A stretch of 64,000 bases of DNA. It comes from JAWKRB01 sp041389885 (GTDB lineage: Bacteria; Myxococcota_A; Polyangia; Polyangiales; Ga0077539). The DNA lies in the NCBI GenBank assembly GCA_041389885.1, contig JAWKRB010000023.1, positions 76,261 to 140,260 of the forward strand, given 5' to 3'. Under the pieces are notes generated by a model. That model made no database searches, was not told where the DNA came from, and worked only from the letters and a program-made list of their open reading frames with translations. A program made the position numbers and the translations under genes. Positions 55,582 to 64,000 of this stretch are shown piece by piece (the first letter of the stretch is position 1; each line of letters begins with the position of its first letter).

Positions 55582-56148
55582 TCAGGGGGTCTGGGCGACG
55601 CGGAGGAGGCTCTGGGCGCCGTCTTCGACGGCCCGACGCAGGAGCTGGCTGACGCTGTCGGGGAGCGCGGGGACCGTGGGCAGGGCGTACAGAGAGAAGC
55701 TGAAGCGGCACCCGGTGGGCGTGCGGCGCAGCTCGACGTGGGTCTCGACGAGCCCCGCGTTGCCCTCGCGCGACACGCCGTCGATGATCAACAGGTCGGG
55801 GCGCCGGGTGACCGTCATGCGGTGCAGGAACCAGAAGCGCCCGAGGGACTCGGGGAGGTCGACGTCGAAGTACACGTCGGTCACGGCGCGGTTGCGGTGG
55901 ATCACTCTCGCGCTGCGAAATCGGTGGAGAAACGTGGGGTATCCGCTGTAGTTCAGGAGCTGCGCGGCGACGCGCTGAAAGGGCGCGGGGTACTCGGCGA
56001 CGACGCTCGCGCGGCGCACGGGCGAGCCGCGGACGACCTGCTGCTCGACGCGCATCGTGAGGCCCGGCGACTGCGCCCGAGCGCTCCCCGCCGCCAGCGT
56101 GAGGGCGAGGGCGGTCGCGAGACGCAGAGGCGTCAGCCGGAGACTCAT
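55582..56148 (-). CDS. Secreted SRPBCC/START-like protein
   Basis: 188 aa from the ATG at 56148 (MSLRLTPLRLATALALTLAAG, signal peptide cleaved near ARA); the ATG at 56169 adds seven residues and is also possible. The domain AEYPAPFQRVAAQLLNYSGYPTFL and TDVYFDVDLPESLGRFWFLHRM resemble polyketide-cyclase/START-type barrels that bind lipids or hydrophobic ligands. Periplasmic. It lies between the GMC operon and the regulator at 56243, minus strand, with no operon partner. Confidence 0.72.
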   Translation of the reverse strand: MSLRLTPLRLATALALTLAAGSARAQSPGLTMRVEQQVVRGSPVRRASVVAEYPAPFQRVAAQLLNYSGYPTFLHRFRSARVIHRNRAVTDVYFDVDLPESLGRFWFLHRMTVTRRPDLLIIDGVSREGNAGLVETHVELRRTPTGCRFSFSLYALPTVPALPDSVSQLLRRAVEDGAQSLLRVAQTP

Positions 56149-56242
56149 GCGCGGGGACGAGTGGAGCATCTCTCAGACCACTACGCACGGGCAACGCCCG
56201 AGTGAAACCTGGAACGGGCGTTGCTGAGGGAGCCTCACCGCC

Positions 56243-57778
56243 ATGACGACCTCACCGCAGACGCAGAGCACGCGACCGACCTCAGAACCCGCCGCCCCGC
56301 GAGGGAGGCTTCTGGTGGTCGACGACGAGGCCACCGCGCGCAGGGCCCTGGCGACGCTGCTCACCGAAGACGGCTACTCCGTCGAGACCGCCGCGTCGGG
56401 GGACGAGGCCCTCGAGATGATCGCCCGCAACCCCCCCGACATCGTCGTGACCGACGTGCGCATGCCCGGCATCGACGGCGTCGAGCTGCTCACCCGCACC
56501 AAGGCCATGGACCCGAACATCGCCGTGGTGGTGATGACCGCCTTCGGCACCGTGGGCGACGCCGTGCGGGCCATGCGCGCGGGCGCGGAGCACTACGTCA
56601 CCAAGCCCGTGGACCTCGATGAGCTCACCCTGGTCCTCGAGCGGGTGATGCAGAACCGCGAGCTGCGGGCCGAGACCACCCTGCTGCGCGCGCGGGTGCG
56701 CTCTGAGCACCGCTTCGAGAACCTCCTCGGCACCTCGGCGCCGATGCAGTCCCTCGTGAAGACCATCCTCCAGGTGGCCCCGAGCCGCGCCACGGTGCTG
56801 ATCACCGGCGAGAGCGGCACGGGCAAGGAGCGCGTGGCCCAGGCCATTCACGAGGCCTCGCCCCGGCACGACGGTCCCTTCGTGAAGCTCCACTGCGCGG
56901 CCCTCGCCGAGACGCTCCTCGAGAGCGAGCTCTTCGGACACGAGAAGGGGAGCTTCACCGGCGCCGCCACCCGCCGCGAGGGGCGCTTCAAGATGGCCCA
57001 CGGGGGCACCCTCTTTCTCGACGAGATCAGCGAGATCTCGCCGGCCATTCAAGTGAAGCTCCTGCGCGTGCTGCAGGAGCGGGAGTTCGAGCGCGTCGGG
57101 GGCAACGAGACCCTCAAGGTCGACGTGCGGATCATCGCCGCGACCAACCGCGACCTCGCGAACCTCGTGCGCGACGGACGATTTCGCGAGGACCTCTACT
57201 ACCGCCTCAACGTCGTGAGCATGCGCCTGCCGCCCCTGCGCGCGCGGCGCGAGGACATCCCCATGCTCGCGACGCACTTCCTCTCCCGCTTCGCGCGGGA
57301 GTCGGGGCGGAGCATCGAGGGCTTCACCGCCGAGGCGATGTCGGCGCTCTCGGCGCACAACTGGCCGGGCAACGTGCGCGAGCTCGAGAACGCCGTCGAG
57401 CGCGCCGTGGTGATGACCTCGGGGGCCCACGTGGGCCGCGAGAACCTCTCCCTCCCGACGCCCCCCGCGCCCCCGTCCGCCCCTGCGCCGCAAGGACCTA
57501 CGGCGATCACCGGGCTCCCGCCGGAGCTCCCCTCGGCGCCGCTGACCTCCCTCGGCGCGCCGCCGCCCATCCCCGGCGCGGCGCTGGAGGAGATCGAGAA
57601 GTTCGCGATCCTCTCGACCCTCGAGGCCTGCGGGGGGTCGACGCACCGCGCGGCCGACACCCTCGGGGTGAGCGTGCGCATGATTCAATACCGCCTGCGG
57701 GAGTACCGCTACGGCATCAAGCGCGGCGGCGCGGGCGACGGCGGCGAAGGCGACGCGGAGCCCAAGGACCCCCGGTGA
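56243..57778 (+). CDS. NtrC-family sigma-54-dependent response regulator
   Basis: 511 aa. Receiver domain with acid pocket Asp27/Asp28 and phospho-acceptor Asp71 (VTDVRMPGIDG). AAA+ domain: Walker A GESGTGKE, GSFTGA in the sigma-54 contact loop (Ser in place of the usual Ala), Walker B GGTLFLDEI, NWPGNVRELENAVE. A Pro-rich linker precedes a Fis-type HTH (HRAADTLGVSVRMIQYRLREY). Activates sigma-54 promoters when phosphorylated. The gene overlaps the histidine kinase by 4 bp (GTGA), its likely partner. Confidence 0.93.
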   Translation: MTTSPQTQSTRPTSEPAAPRGRLLVVDDEATARRALATLLTEDGYSVETAASGDEALEMIARNPPDIVVTDVRMPGIDGVELLTRTKAMDPNIAVVVMTAFGTVGDAVRAMRAGAEHYVTKPVDLDELTLVLERVMQNRELRAETTLLRARVRSEHRFENLLGTSAPMQSLVKTILQVAPSRATVLITGESGTGKERVAQAIHEASPRHDGPFVKLHCAALAETLLESELFGHEKGSFTGAATRREGRFKMAHGGTLFLDEISEISPAIQVKLLRVLQEREFERVGGNETLKVDVRIIAATNRDLANLVRDGRFREDLYYRLNVVSMRLPPLRARREDIPMLATHFLSRFARESGRSIEGFTAEAMSALSAHNWPGNVRELENAVERAVVMTSGAHVGRENLSLPTPPAPPSAPAPQGPTAITGLPPELPSAPLTSLGAPPPIPGAALEEIEKFAILSTLEACGGSTHRAADTLGVSVRMIQYRLREYRYGIKRGGAGDGGEGDAEPKDPR

Positions 57779-59223
57779 AGCTCGACCCCCCGGCCGACGC
57801 GCGCCGCCCCTGGCGCACCCTCGTCATCGAAGACAACCGCGCCTTCGCGGAGAACATCGCCGAGCTGCTCGGCGACGACGGCCACGAGCCCCACCACTTC
57901 ACCAACGGGCAAGACGCGCTGACCTTCGCCCGCGCGAAGGGCTTCGACCTCGCGCTCCTCGACGTGCGCCTCCCCGACGCGAACGGCACCGAGCTCCTCG
58001 TGCAGCTCAAGGAGTGCTCGCCCCTCGCCGAGGTCATCGTGATGAGCGGCGACGCGAACATCGAGAGCGCCATCGCCACCGTGCGGGGCGGGGCCTTCGC
58101 GTTCATCCTCAAGCCCTTCGCCACCGAGGAGCTCCTCCGCCTCGCCGCGATGGCGACGCGGCAGGTCGCCCTCCGCCGCGAGCGCGAGGCGCTGATCCGC
58201 CGGCTGGAGCACTCCGAGACCCGCTACCGCACGGTGGTCGAGGTCTCTCCCGCGCTGATCATCGCCATCGACGAGGCGGGCTACGTGACCCTGGTGAACG
58301 CCGCGGTCGAGCGCACCACGGGCTTCTCGCGCGAGGCGCTGCTGGGCAAGCGCTTCGAGCTGCTGCTCCCCGAGGCGCTGCGCGACTCCGCGGGCGCCGA
58401 CGCGCCGAACGACACGCCCTTCGAGCTCCCGCTGCGCACCGCGAGCGGCGACGAGCGGCGCATCGAGTGGCGGCGCGACACCTCCGACGGCCTGGTCTTT
58501 CTCGTCGGCATCGACGTGACCGAGACCCGCGCCATCGAGCGCCGCGTGCGCGCGGCGGAGCAGCTCGCGGTGGTGGGCGAGCTCACCGCGGGCCTCGCCC
58601 ACGAGATCCGCAACCCGCTGAACTCCGCGCTCCTCGAGCTCAAGGTGCTCACCCGACGTCTCACCCGGAGCCAGGAGCCTGGCCTCACCGCCAGCGTCGA
58701 CGTCGTGCGCGGTGAGCTCGAGCGCCTCGAGCGCCTGCTCGCGGACTTTCTGTGGTTCGCGCGCCCCGCCGGACGTCACGCGACGCCCGGATCCCTCGCG
58801 TCGCCCACGGAGGCCGTGGCGCGGCTCGTGGCCACCGAGGCCTCGGAGCGGGGGATCACCGTGAGCGTCGACCTCGCCCCCGACCTCGCCCAGGTCTCCT
58901 TCGACGAGGACCGCATCCGACAGATCCTCTTCAACCTCGTGCGCAACGCCATCGAGGCGCTGCAGGGCGGTGGGTCGATCGTGCTCCGGGCGCGCAACCG
59001 CGGCGGGAGCGTCGAGCTCGAGGTCGAAGACGACGGACCGGGGATCCCCGGAGACCCCCAGCGGGTCTTTCACCCCTTTCACACCACCAAGCCCACCGGC
59101 ACCGGGCTCGGGCTCACCATCGCCCGACGCATCGCCGTGGACCACGGCGGCGAGCTCCGCCTTGAGAGCGCGCCGGGCCGCACGGTCTTCACCCTCTCGC
59201 TCCCCGCGATCAAAGCCTCCTGA
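57775..59223 (+). CDS. Receiver-PAS-histidine kinase hybrid
   Basis: 482 aa, cytoplasmic, GTG start overlapping the NtrC gene stop. Order: receiver (acid pocket Glu19/Asp20, Asp63 in LLDVRLPD), PAS (~150-260; SETRYRTVVEVSPALIIAID), HisKA with His276 (GLAHEIRNPLNSALL), HATPase (LVRNAIEAL, DDGPGIPG, GTGLGLTIARR). The N-terminal receiver suggests phosphorelay input or feedback. Cognate to the upstream NtrC-type regulator by overlap. Downstream, 59224-59451 holds no gene. Confidence 0.93.
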   Translation: MKLDPPADARRPWRTLVIEDNRAFAENIAELLGDDGHEPHHFTNGQDALTFARAKGFDLALLDVRLPDANGTELLVQLKECSPLAEVIVMSGDANIESAIATVRGGAFAFILKPFATEELLRLAAMATRQVALRREREALIRRLEHSETRYRTVVEVSPALIIAIDEAGYVTLVNAAVERTTGFSREALLGKRFELLLPEALRDSAGADAPNDTPFELPLRTASGDERRIEWRRDTSDGLVFLVGIDVTETRAIERRVRAAEQLAVVGELTAGLAHEIRNPLNSALLELKVLTRRLTRSQEPGLTASVDVVRGELERLERLLADFLWFARPAGRHATPGSLASPTEAVARLVATEASERGITVSVDLAPDLAQVSFDEDRIRQILFNLVRNAIEALQGGGSIVLRARNRGGSVELEVEDDGPGIPGDPQRVFHPFHTTKPTGTGLGLTIARRIAVDHGGELRLESAPGRTVFTLSLPAIKAS

Positions 59224-59371
59224 ACGACGTCCCCGCGCGATCCACTGACATCCATCCTGGGTGGACCAATTCGTCCGCAGTGTCGAACGTCATGGACGAA
59301 ACGGCGCGCGCGAACTTCGATGAGCGCGGTTCTTGTGCGTGGCACGGGGTGTGGTAGGGACCAACCCGGGT

Positions 59372-59407
59372 GTGCCCTTCGCGTACGCGACCCCCTTCGG
59401 GGGGCAC
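59372..59407 (+). promoter_or_regulatory. Possible structured leader before cyclic-nucleotide gene
   Basis: Inverted bases gtgccc/gggcac enclose an inner palindrome gcgtacgc and a ccccc-ttc-ggggg hairpin. Located ~45 bp before the ATG at 59452. No match to a known riboswitch; a terminator is unlikely because no T-run follows. Confidence 0.25.
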
Positions 59408-59451
59408 GCGCGCGCGAGGTCGATGGGGATTGGCGCACACGGAGCATGGTT

Positions 59452-60009
59452 ATGATCACCGTCATTGAACAGATCGCGCGCCAGCCGGGCCTCACCCATT
59501 TGGGGGGTGAAGACCGCGCCGCGCTGGCCTCGTGTCTTCGCCGCCGCGGCCTTCGTCGGGGGGAGATCCTCTTTCGAGAGGGCGACGTGGGAGATTCGTT
59601 GTTCTTTTTAGAGTATGGCGCGGTGCGCCTCCTCACTCGAGACGCGTCTCGGGTTCAGCAGACCCTCACCGAGCTGCCCGCGGGCGAGCTGCTCGGTGAG
59701 ATGGCGTGCATCGACCCCGCGGCGCGCAGCGCGACGGCGGTGGCCATTCACGACTCCGCGGCGCTGACGCTCTCCCGCGACGGCCTCTACGCGATGCGCG
59801 CGCACTGCCCGACCCCCGCGCGGGCGGTGTTCGCCCTGGCGGCCCGCTCCCTCGCGCGGCGGCTGGGAGAGACGCACGCGCGCATCATCGAGCGAATCGG
59901 CGGTCCGCGGCGCGCGTCGTCGGGGGTGATCCCTCGGGCAGACGCGCCCGAGGCGCCGAGGCCCTTGTCGCAGCGCGTGGCCGGGTGGTTCGGCCGGGGC
60001 GGCGCGTGA
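59452..60009 (+). CDS. Cyclic-nucleotide-binding domain protein, no HTH
   Basis: 185 aa from the ATG at 59452, 7 bp after GGAG; an ATG at 59446 is too close to that site. The cNMP-binding fold is seen in LRRGEILFREGDVGDSLFFLEYGAVRLL and the phosphate-cassette region GELLGEMACIDPAARSATAVA. The usual RS of the phosphate-binding cassette is 'RSATA', retained. No DNA-binding domain follows, so it is a stand-alone sensor, not a CRP. The stop overlaps the next start by 4 bp. Confidence 0.85.
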   Translation: MITVIEQIARQPGLTHLGGEDRAALASCLRRRGLRRGEILFREGDVGDSLFFLEYGAVRLLTRDASRVQQTLTELPAGELLGEMACIDPAARSATAVAIHDSAALTLSRDGLYAMRAHCPTPARAVFALAARSLARRLGETHARIIERIGGPRRASSGVIPRADAPEAPRPLSQRVAGWFGRGGA

Positions 60010-60582
60010 AGCTCGCCGAGTCTCTGCTGCGCGCGAGGGACTTTCACGCCGTCGACCCCGCGATGGTCGGCCTGCTCTTCGGTGGCGGGCGACGAGGTGC
60101 GGGCTGCCTCACCGAGCGATCTCCTCGTGGAAGGGCGCGTGAGCCACGCGTGCTTTCTGCTGGTCGAGGGGCAGGTCGAGCTCTACTTCGACCGCCCTCC
60201 GCAGCGTCACCAGTTCCGGTATGGTCGAGCCGGGGAGTTCTTCGGCCACGACGCCGTGCTCTGCCGCGACCCCCAGCGCTGGAGCTCGCGCACGCTGGGC
60301 CCCGCGACGCTGCTGCGCTTCGACAGCGCGACCCTCCAGACGACCCTGGAGCGGGGAGGTCCGCTGTCGACGCTGATTCACGAGCGCCTCGCGGTGAGCT
60401 CGGCGCGTCAGCTGCGAGACGCGAACGCGCTGCTGCTCCGCGCCGAGCCCGCGGTCGAGCTCGCGGTCGACGCCGAGGCCTACATCGCCCGCACCGCGGC
60501 GCGCGCGGGGGTGAGCGCCGAGGTGCTCGAGATGCGGGTGATGGCCGTGCCCGACCTCGGCACGGGGTGGAAGCGTCGCTGA
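60006..60582 (+). pseudogene. Second cyclic-nucleotide-binding protein, one-base frameshift
   Basis: Translation from GTG 60006 (GTGA overlap with the upstream stop) gives LAESLLRARDFHAVDPAMVG and LLF, then loses the frame at 'ttcggtggcggg' (60078-60089). Removing one G gives LLFVAGDEVRAASPSDLLV and joins the long frame to 60582, which shows HACFLLVEGQVELYF and GEFFGHDAVLCRDPQRWSS. The total length is one base over a multiple of three. A shorter protein starting at the GTG at 60082 would also be possible. Its ligand site lacks the canonical Arg pattern. Probably works with the neighbour as a pair. Confidence 0.72.
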
Positions 60583-60589
60583 CGCGGTC

Positions 60590-60622
60590 GCAGGGGGAAA
60601 CAGGCAGGGCGTCGCCCCCTGC
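60590..60622. terminator. Hairpin between convergent genes
   Basis: gcaggggg at 60590-60597 pairs with ccccctgc at 60615-60622, in the 60-bp gap between convergent genes ending at 60582 and 60643. No T-run is seen, as is common in GC-rich genomes, so termination is plausible but unproven. Confidence 0.5.
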
Positions 60623-60642
60623 GCTTCGCGCGCCGGTCAGGC

Positions 60643-61686
60643 TCAGCCGCCCGCCCAGTCGATGCAGTCCTGGTCGGTGTGGAGGTTGTTCACCGGGAGG
60701 TCGAGCATGATCGAGCGGATGTGCATGCGCCCGCCGTTGGCGACGTTGTCGCATCGGCCGTTGGTGTACTGCCGCACCTCGCGCGCCCACACGTCCCTGA
60801 ACTCCACGCGCATGCGGGTGCCCACGGGGTTGGTGCGCTGGAGCTGGTGAAAGATCACCTGGCCCGCGTACGCGACGTAGCCCCGCTGGTAGGACCACAT
60901 GGGCTCGGTCTGAATCCCCGAGATGGTCGAGACGAAGAAGGGCGCGGCGGGGAGGCGGTACTGCGCGAGGTTCACGGTGCTGCCCGTGGCCGGGCCGCCG
61001 TTGTTGAGAAAGTCATAGAAGCGCAGCGCCACCATCTGGTTCTCGGTGTCTTCAATGAAGACGAAGAGCGACCCGTTCTCGGGGCGGTAGCACTGCATCG
61101 ACCAGTTGAAGCGAATGGTGTCGAGCTCCAGCACCGGGCCCGTGGTGGTGGGCGGCACCGCGTCGCTGCAGCTCCCGTTCATGGTCACGGGCACGTCCGG
61201 CGTGACCGTCGGGACGTCCCTGGGGGGCGTCACGACGTCGGTCGGGGCCGCGGGCACGTCCCTCGGCGCGGCGCCCGCGTCGGCGAGGCCCGGGGCGCAG
61301 CGGGGGGTGTAGTCGCGCTCGGCGTAGCAGTCGTTGTCGGCGTCGCAGGTGCAGCGGGGCTCACCCGGCCAGCACCAGCGGATGTTCCCCGCGCTGTTTC
61401 TCGGCTCTCCGTTGCGGTCGGGCGTCACGGGCTCGTAGCGGCACCCGGCGTCGACCGCGGCGACCACGTCGGGGGAGGCGAGGCGCACGTCATCGGGGGT
61501 GACCACGTCGGGGGCGACGCCGGCGTCTTCGGCCGTCGACACGTCGGCCGCGACGGCGCGGTCCTCCGCGGCGGGGACGTCGCCCGCGGCGGTCATCACA
61601 GGGGCCTCGCCGCATCCCAGGAGCGAGAGCGTGAGGGCGATCGAAGCGGCGCGGCAGAGGTTCACAGCGCCGACGAATAGGACCAT
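60643..61686 (-). CDS. Lipoprotein with Asp/Val-rich linker
   Basis: 347 aa from the ATG at 61686. The signal peptide ends in LSLLGC (lipobox). A ~70-residue linker of DVPAAEDRAVAADVS-type sequence is followed by a Cys-rich segment (RYEPVTPDRNGEPRNSAG, WCWPGEPRCTCDADNDCYAE), a second TPDV linker and a ~180-residue beta-rich domain with four Cys (GSCSDAVPP, WSMQCYRPE). I recognise no family. Surface-exposed location is likely by analogy with the other lipoproteins here. Convergent with the cNMP genes and 35 bp downstream of the GH92 gene on the same strand. Confidence 0.72.
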   Translation of the reverse strand: MVLFVGAVNLCRAASIALTLSLLGCGEAPVMTAAGDVPAAEDRAVAADVSTAEDAGVAPDVVTPDDVRLASPDVVAAVDAGCRYEPVTPDRNGEPRNSAGNIRWCWPGEPRCTCDADNDCYAERDYTPRCAPGLADAGAAPRDVPAAPTDVVTPPRDVPTVTPDVPVTMNGSCSDAVPPTTTGPVLELDTIRFNWSMQCYRPENGSLFVFIEDTENQMVALRFYDFLNNGGPATGSTVNLAQYRLPAAPFFVSTISGIQTEPMWSYQRGYVAYAGQVIFHQLQRTNPVGTRMRVEFRDVWAREVRQYTNGRCDNVANGGRMHIRSIMLDLPVNNLHTDQDCIDWAGG

Positions 61687-61721
61687 TCGGGACCGAGCGT
61701 CAAACCCCCTCCGAACAGGGC

Positions 61722-64000
61722 TCAGCGGAGCTCGAAGCGCAGGGTGGCGCCGTCGACGATCGATCCGTGGCGGATGCGCGGGCGCGTGAGGGTCTCTCCG
61801 TTGAGCGTCACCGACTGCGGGAGCACCCGCGCGTCGCTCGCGTCGGGGGCGAGCACGGTGAAATCTCCGTGCGCGAGGTGCAGCACCACCCGCGGGAGCG
61901 CCGGGGAGGCGACGAAGTACAGGTCCGTGCCCGCGAGCGGGTAGAAGCCCATCATCGCGTAGACCAGCCAGGCGCTCATGGTCCCGCCGTCGTCGTTGCC
62001 GGGGAGCCCGTCGGGCTCGGCGTTGTAGTGACGCCGCAGCACCCAGCGCACCCACCGCGCGCTGCGCGCGGCGTCGTCGAGGGCCGAGAAGGTCCAGGCG
62101 TAGTGCAGGTCGGGCTCGTTGCCGTGCCAGTAGTAGGGCGCGGGGAGCGGGGAGCGCGGGGCCTCTGCGCTGCGCTCGAAGAGGGTGTTCAGCCGGTCGA
62201 GCATCGCCGCGCGGCCGCCCGTGGCCTCGGCCAGGCCCTCCAGGTCATGCGGCACGAAGTACGCGTACTGCCAGACGTTCCCCTCGGCGTAGTAGGTCTG
62301 CCACGCGCGGTCGTTGGTGACCTCGGGCCACGATCCGTCGCGGCTGCGCCCGAGCAGCCACGCGTTCTCCCCTGGCGCGAGGAGGGTGCGCCACCCCCCG
62401 GCGCGGCGTCGAAAGCGCGCGGCGTCGGCGGTCTCGCCGAGCCCGTCGGCGAGGATCGCGAGGCAGTGGTCGTCGTAGTTGTACTCGAGCGTGCGCGAGG
62501 CGCTCGACCCGCCCGACTCCGCCGCGCACCACCCGCGCTCGTCGTAGTGCGCGAGGTCGCTCCGATAGGGGACCGTCGGGTCTCCCTCGACGCGCGGCAA
62601 CGCCGTGCGCCGCAGCGCGTTGTACACGCCGCGGACGTCGAAATCGCGAATGCCCTTGGACCACGCGTCGGCCACGACGATGTCGGCGCTCTCGCCCACC
62701 ATCCCGCGGGTCTCGCCCCAGGCGAGGGCCCAGCGAGGCACGAAGCCCGCGTCGCGCCCCATCGCCGCGAAGGTGCGCATCATGTCGCGCGTCTCGGTGG
62801 GCGCGATCAGCGCGAGGAGCGGGTGCAGCGTGCGGTACGTGTCCCAGAGGGAGAAGTCGTTGTAGTAGTCGAAGCCCTCGGCGCGGTGCAGGGCGTCGTC
62901 GAGGCCGCGGTAGGTGCCGTCGACGTCCGCGGTGCGCGTGGGCATGAGCATCGCGTGATAGATCGCGGTGTAGAACATCTCCGCGTCGTCGTCGGTGGCG
63001 TCGATCTCGGCGACGGAGAGCCGTGACTCCCAGAGCGCCTCGGCCGCGCGCCTCGCGCCGTCGAAATCACCGCGCGGAGACTCGGCGTCGAGGTTCATGC
63101 GCGCGTGCTCGAGGTCGCTGTACGAGAGCCCCACGGCGACGGTGACCTCGCGCTCGGCGAAGCGCGCGTAGAAGCCGCTGCGAGGATCATTCGCGCTCGG
63201 CGTCGACTCGCGCAGCGCGTCGCCCTGCCAGGTCCCCCAGGCGGCGAAGGGGGCCGAGAAGCGCGCGACGAAGTGCACGTTCACGCCGCCGAAGCGGTCG
63301 GAGTACGCGCCCTGCACCCGCGCCGTGCCCGACACCTCGCGGGCCTCAGGGTTCACCGTGAGCGACGCGCGGTCGACGCGGCACTGCGGCAGCGTGTGCG
63401 CGAGGTCGATGAGCACCGTGGGATCACCCTCGGCGGGGAAGGTATACCGTTGCAGCGCAACGCGTTGCGTCGCGGTGAGCTCGACCCGAACGCCGTCGGC
63501 GAGGGTGACCCGGTAGTACCCCGGCGAGGCGCTCTCGTCGGCGTGGGAGAAGAGGGTGGTGTGCCCCGCGTCGCTCGTGCGCGAGGGCGACATGCCGAGC
63601 ACGGGCATGAAGCCCACCGCCCCGAGGTCGGGGATCCCCGTGCCGTGGAGGCGCACGAGGGAGAAGGCGGTGACGCGGTCGTCGGTGTGCGCGTAGCCCG
63701 AGCAGTGCGCGAAGCCGATGGCGCCGGCGGAGGTGCTGGTGTCAGGCCCCGGCCGCGCGAGGCCGAACGGGACCTGCGGTCCCGGGAAGGCGCTGCCCAC
63801 GCCGAAGCCCGCGCCGCCGGTGCCGATGAAGGGGTCGACGCGACGGATCAGGGGCGCGGTGATCCGCTGCGGCGGAGGGACATCGGCCGCGGGGAGGTCG
63901 GGGGTGACATCGGCGACGGCGTCGAGGGCGACGTCGGGCGAGCGCGTCGCGGCGTCGACGGGCGCGGCAGGCGAGGCGCTGCAGCCGAGGATCGCGAGGA
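61722..64000 (-). CDS. GH92 alpha-mannosidase lipoprotein, 5' end outside window
   Basis: The frame is open to the last base of the window, where it reads LAILGCSAS, a lipobox, then a DVALDAVADVTPD linker, so only a few N-terminal residues are missing. The catalytic protein starts VDPFIGTGG and continues with SGYAHTDD, DYYNDFSLWDTYRTLHPLL, YYWHGNEPDLHYAW, and GLPGNDDGGTMSAWLVYAMMGFYP, all hallmarks of GH92 calcium-dependent exo-alpha-mannosidases. It probably trims alpha-1,2-mannose from glycans, at the cell surface. With the M60-like peptidase this suggests use of glycoproteins. Confidence 0.88.
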   Translation of the reverse strand, partial: LAILGCSASPAAPVDAATRSPDVALDAVADVTPDLPAADVPPPQRITAPLIRRVDPFIGTGGAGFGVGSAFPGPQVPFGLARPGPDTSTSAGAIGFAHCSGYAHTDDRVTAFSLVRLHGTGIPDLGAVGFMPVLGMSPSRTSDAGHTTLFSHADESASPGYYRVTLADGVRVELTATQRVALQRYTFPAEGDPTVLIDLAHTLPQCRVDRASLTVNPEAREVSGTARVQGAYSDRFGGVNVHFVARFSAPFAAWGTWQGDALRESTPSANDPRSGFYARFAEREVTVAVGLSYSDLEHARMNLDAESPRGDFDGARRAAEALWESRLSVAEIDATDDDAEMFYTAIYHAMLMPTRTADVDGTYRGLDDALHRAEGFDYYNDFSLWDTYRTLHPLLALIAPTETRDMMRTFAAMGRDAGFVPRWALAWGETRGMVGESADIVVADAWSKGIRDFDVRGVYNALRRTALPRVEGDPTVPYRSDLAHYDERGWCAAESGGSSASRTLEYNYDDHCLAILADGLGETADAARFRRRAGGWRTLLAPGENAWLLGRSRDGSWPEVTNDRAWQTYYAEGNVWQYAYFVPHDLEGLAEATGGRAAMLDRLNTLFERSAEAPRSPLPAPYYWHGNEPDLHYAWTFSALDDAARSARWVRWVLRRHYNAEPDGLPGNDDGGTMSAWLVYAMMGFYPLAGTDLYFVASPALPRVVLHLAHGDFTVLAPDASDARVLPQSVTLNGETLTRPRIRHGSIVDGATLRFELR

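Overview
The window is very GC-rich, coding-dense DNA that most resembles a myxobacterium (Myxococcota, probably Polyangia). Reasons: five Hanks-type Ser/Thr kinases, several of the myxobacterial 'kinase + Pro/Ala linker + periplasmic C-terminal domain' design; many lipoproteins whose lipidated Cys is followed by Asp/Ala/Val-rich 'xDAPA/xDVAA' linkers; AgmX/PglI-like C-terminal domains; and a two-gene NtrC-type regulator/histidine kinase unit. The assignment is inferred from gene style, not from a marker gene.

Layout. 1-9.4 kb: a NADAR protein cut by the window edge, a membrane histidine kinase, a D12-class adenine methylase and a family-2 glycosyltransferase in one tight run, then lipoproteins, two Ser/Thr kinases and a Rieske oxygenase. 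9.4-28.9 kb: subtilase, DUF952 and DUF559 proteins, a YbiT-like ABC-F ATPase, a kinase gene broken by one extra base, a HEPN-like protein, another kinase, an M60/TCAF-like metallopeptidase lipoprotein, tRNA-Ser(UGA), an MBL-fold hydrolase, a VIT/VWA protein and a probable outer-membrane protein. 29.3-36.8 kb: a Tat/lipoprotein zinc peptidase, then a five-gene minus-strand operon (SDR, RidA, enoyl-CoA hydratase, acyl-CoA dehydrogenase, MlaE-like permease) in which every junction is a 4-bp start/stop overlap, then a fifth kinase.

36.8-52.6 kb is the accessory region. It holds a ~330-bp palindromic element with 20-bp tandem repeats at its ends, split precisely by a group II intron carrying a reverse transcriptase; fragments of an MFS transporter, flavin reductase and fumarylacetoacetate hydrolase (a decayed aromatic-degradation locus); an IS66 element with perfect 28-bp inverted repeats and an 8-bp target duplication, inserted in a sequence whose uninterrupted copy lies 2 kb away; a broken vapBC pair; and, at 46.7-50.9 kb, a row of single plus-strand genes separated by 85-91-bp sites with the R''/R' architecture of integron attC sites. 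No integrase is present, so this looks like an integrase-less cassette array. Its cargo includes a TPR protein, a HEAT-like protein, a putative RNA ligase of the RLIG1/DUF5565 type and two unknowns.

52.6-64 kb returns to core-like content: a GntR-regulated GMC oxidoreductase operon with a perfect 17-bp palindromic operator candidate, a secreted SRPBCC protein, a sigma-54 activator overlapping a receiver-PAS-histidine kinase, two coupled cyclic-nucleotide-binding proteins (the second frameshifted), a lipoprotein, and a GH92 mannosidase lipoprotein cut by the window end.

Signalling dominates the core part. Frameshifts are concentrated at 39.3-46.0 kb, where every recognisable gene is broken; this is either real decay or a local sequence-quality problem and should be separated before interpretation.
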